This document shows positions 62,582-64,000 of a DNA stretch of 64,000 bases, in pieces (position 1 is the stretch's first letter; each line of letters opens with the position of its first letter). Source of the stretch: an uncultured Opitutaceae bacterium (lineage in GTDB: Bacteria; Verrucomicrobiota; Verrucomicrobiia; Opitutales; Opitutaceae); NCBI GenBank assembly GCA_951813085.1, contig OX638348.1, positions 4,473,627 through 4,537,626 of the forward strand, written 5' to 3'. The notes beneath the pieces are model-generated. The model did not search any database. It had not been told where the DNA came from and saw nothing but the letters and a program-made list of their open reading frames with translations. The position numbers were made by a program, and so were the translations under genes.

Positions 62582-64000
62582 CGCAAGCCGCGCCATAGGA
62601 AAGATTGTCAGCGTGTCGGCTGACCGTTTGGTTGTTGAGCTGCATAGGGGCAGCGATAACTTCACTATCGTCGGTTTCGACGACATCCACTATGTCGCAA
62701 CACTTGGTTCCTATCTTATGGTTGCTATGCAGGCCGAGTATGTTATTCTTGAGGTTGTAGGCCTCCGCGAAAAAGACAGCACACCCTCGGATGCAAACCA
62801 TACCGAAATGGACAAAGCCTCTTCCGCCAAGTTCCTTGACGTGGTTCCCGTAGGTTCTATGCCGATGCAAGGTGGAAGCTTTCGGTTTGGAGTCTCGACA
62901 TTCCCATCACTTTACGCGGACGCCCTCTATGCGCGCGACGAAGATCTTGATCGTATCTTCAATGTTGAACAGCCGTCTGAGCTCGAAACAAAAAAAGACG
63001 CTAGTGGTACAGACCAGCAGGGTAGTGTTCCCCATACCATAGAAATTGGCACTTTCGCCGTCTTCAAAGGCTATCCCGTTAAGTCGAGGCTTGATGAATT
63101 GTTTGGTGGTCATGTAGCCGTACTTGGAAACACCGGAAGCGGAAAATCATGCACTGTTGCATCAATCTTCCAGTCCGTATTTATGAAGCCCGAGGCTTTT
63201 GCAGCACTGGGTGCAGCCTTCGTGATCTTCGACGTGAACGGTGAATATCGGCGGGCGCTCGACAATGTGCCTGGCTGGATTAAGTCTTGCTATCTCAAGG
63301 CAAGTGAACCGGATATGCCGGTCCCTGACGTTTCCGAGAAAAGGCAAGGATCGGAGATCAAGGATAGATTTAGGCTCCCCCACTGGTTCATGAGTGTCGA
63401 TGAATGGGCTTTGTTGTTGAGGGCGAGCGAGAAGTCACAGCTTCCAGCACTCCGTACCGCTCTCGGTCTGACCACTTTGTTCCCAGAAGCACCTAGAGGC
63501 GATGTAGCTGAAAATAAACTCAAAAAAATCCGCAATCATGTCTCAGCAAAGATTATTCTTTCGATTTTATATAGCGATGCCAGTTCTCCGAGCAAAGTGG
63601 ATCGCATCCTGGCTCTGTTAAATACATTCTCTACTGATAAAATCTCGAAAGATATAGTATCTCCAGGTCTCTCTATCTATTTCGGTCAGTTTAGGGATGG
63701 CCCAAGGCATGATACGTCTAAAAAGTATGAAGAGCTTTTGGAGCGTCTGAACAGGCACGTACAAGATGAACCTGTTCTTCCGGGCTACGCGAATACACCC
63801 TTTTCGTTCGAGCGGCTGAAAGCCGCGCTCGACCTTGCACTCTTCTACGAGGAAGCGAACGGTAATAAGCAAATTCGAGAATACTGCTCGCAGTTGGTTA
63901 CACGCCTTAAGTCAGTGATAGATAACCCTGATTATGAGTTTCTACGAGCTGATATTGACGCGCTACAAGCCCATGACCGTGAACCGACGCATTATGTGGA
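62568..64000 (+). CDS. herA: HerA-like ATPase (DUF87), partial at the right edge
   Basis: Open to the end of the window (477 codons seen). Begins MARDDASRAIGKIVSVSADR, the HAS-barrel-type start, then Walker A GNTGSGKSCTVAS, Walker B AAFVIFDVNGEYRRAL. HerA proteins form hexamers that move DNA; with SIR2 partners they assemble a large defence complex. The start ATG 62568 lies within the SIR2 gene, 14 bases before its stop, so translation is coupled. The remaining 3' part (arginine finger and C-terminal brace) lies outside the window. Confidence 0.85.
   Translation, partial: MARDDASRAIGKIVSVSADRLVVELHRGSDNFTIVGFDDIHYVATLGSYLMVAMQAEYVILEVVGLREKDSTPSDANHTEMDKASSAKFLDVVPVGSMPMQGGSFRFGVSTFPSLYADALYARDEDLDRIFNVEQPSELETKKDASGTDQQGSVPHTIEIGTFAVFKGYPVKSRLDELFGGHVAVLGNTGSGKSCTVASIFQSVFMKPEAFAALGAAFVIFDVNGEYRRALDNVPGWIKSCYLKASEPDMPVPDVSEKRQGSEIKDRFRLPHWFMSVDEWALLLRASEKSQLPALRTALGLTTLFPEAPRGDVAENKLKKIRNHVSAKIILSILYSDASSPSKVDRILALLNTFSTDKISKDIVSPGLSIYFGQFRDGPRHDTSKKYEELLERLNRHVQDEPVLPGYANTPFSFERLKAALDLALFYEEANGNKQIREYCSQLVTRLKSVIDNPDYEFLRADIDALQAHDREPTHYV

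Overview
The window reads as a chromosomal segment of a marine-type Verrucomicrobiota (probably Opitutae). This is inferred from a VPDSG-type C-terminal sorting signal (8441-9003), the DUF1552/DUF1592 gene pair typical of Planctomycetes and Verrucomicrobia, and eleven secreted sulfatase loci. No rRNA, tRNA or CRISPR array was seen.

Layout. 1-3.7 kb: end of a PQQ-type beta-propeller gene, then four consecutive damaged genes (sulfatase, SRPBCC protein, YdeI-like protein, BLUF photoreceptor). 3.7-5.65 kb: an IS1595-type element with matching terminal inverted repeats, a decayed transposase and a Cys-rich passenger gene. 5.9-12.8 kb: three sulfatases, a broken rhodanese and a VPDSG-sorted protein. 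13-23.9 kb: a catabolic block with a TRAP transporter, an intradiol (hydroxyquinol-type) dioxygenase, a YciI-like protein, an MBL-fold hydrolase, a cyclase-family amidohydrolase, a sodium:solute symporter with two tiny membrane proteins, and a cupin, SDR, FAH-family and RutE-like set. 24-26 kb: a GxxExxY gene flanked by inverted repeats, and a lipoprotein sulfatase. 26.5-31.4 kb: a compact operon of two DUF6152 paralogues, two small four-helix membrane proteins, a HupE/UreJ-type protein and an anchored periplasmic protein. 31.4-52.6 kb: a homocitrate/isopropylmalate synthase homologue, six more sulfatases, the DUF1552/DUF1592 pair, small hypothetical genes and a broken madLM malonate transporter. 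52.7-55.2 kb: a hipBA toxin-antitoxin module and two small envelope proteins. 55.2-64 kb: a defence operon, DUF4391 - Mod - Res (type III restriction-modification) followed directly by SIR2 - HerA; the HerA gene runs off the right edge.

How the genes fit together. The sulfatases, all of the cysteine type, would remove sulfate esters from algal or animal polysaccharides outside the cytoplasm. No sulfatase-maturating enzyme, glycoside hydrolase or polysaccharide lyase lies in the window, so the set must work with enzymes encoded elsewhere. The 13-24 kb block looks like uptake and ring cleavage of a small aromatic acid or polyphenol. The right end combines restriction-modification with an NAD-consuming abortive-infection pair in one translationally tight operon.

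A striking general feature is the number of lesions. About fifteen genes carry a one-base frameshift (often in a short homopolymer), an in-frame stop, an insertion or a tandem duplication. Many may be sequencing or assembly errors. The insertion in madL, the IS3 remnant in DUF4391 and the 13-bp duplication in mod look like real events. Reconstructed reading frames are given for each.
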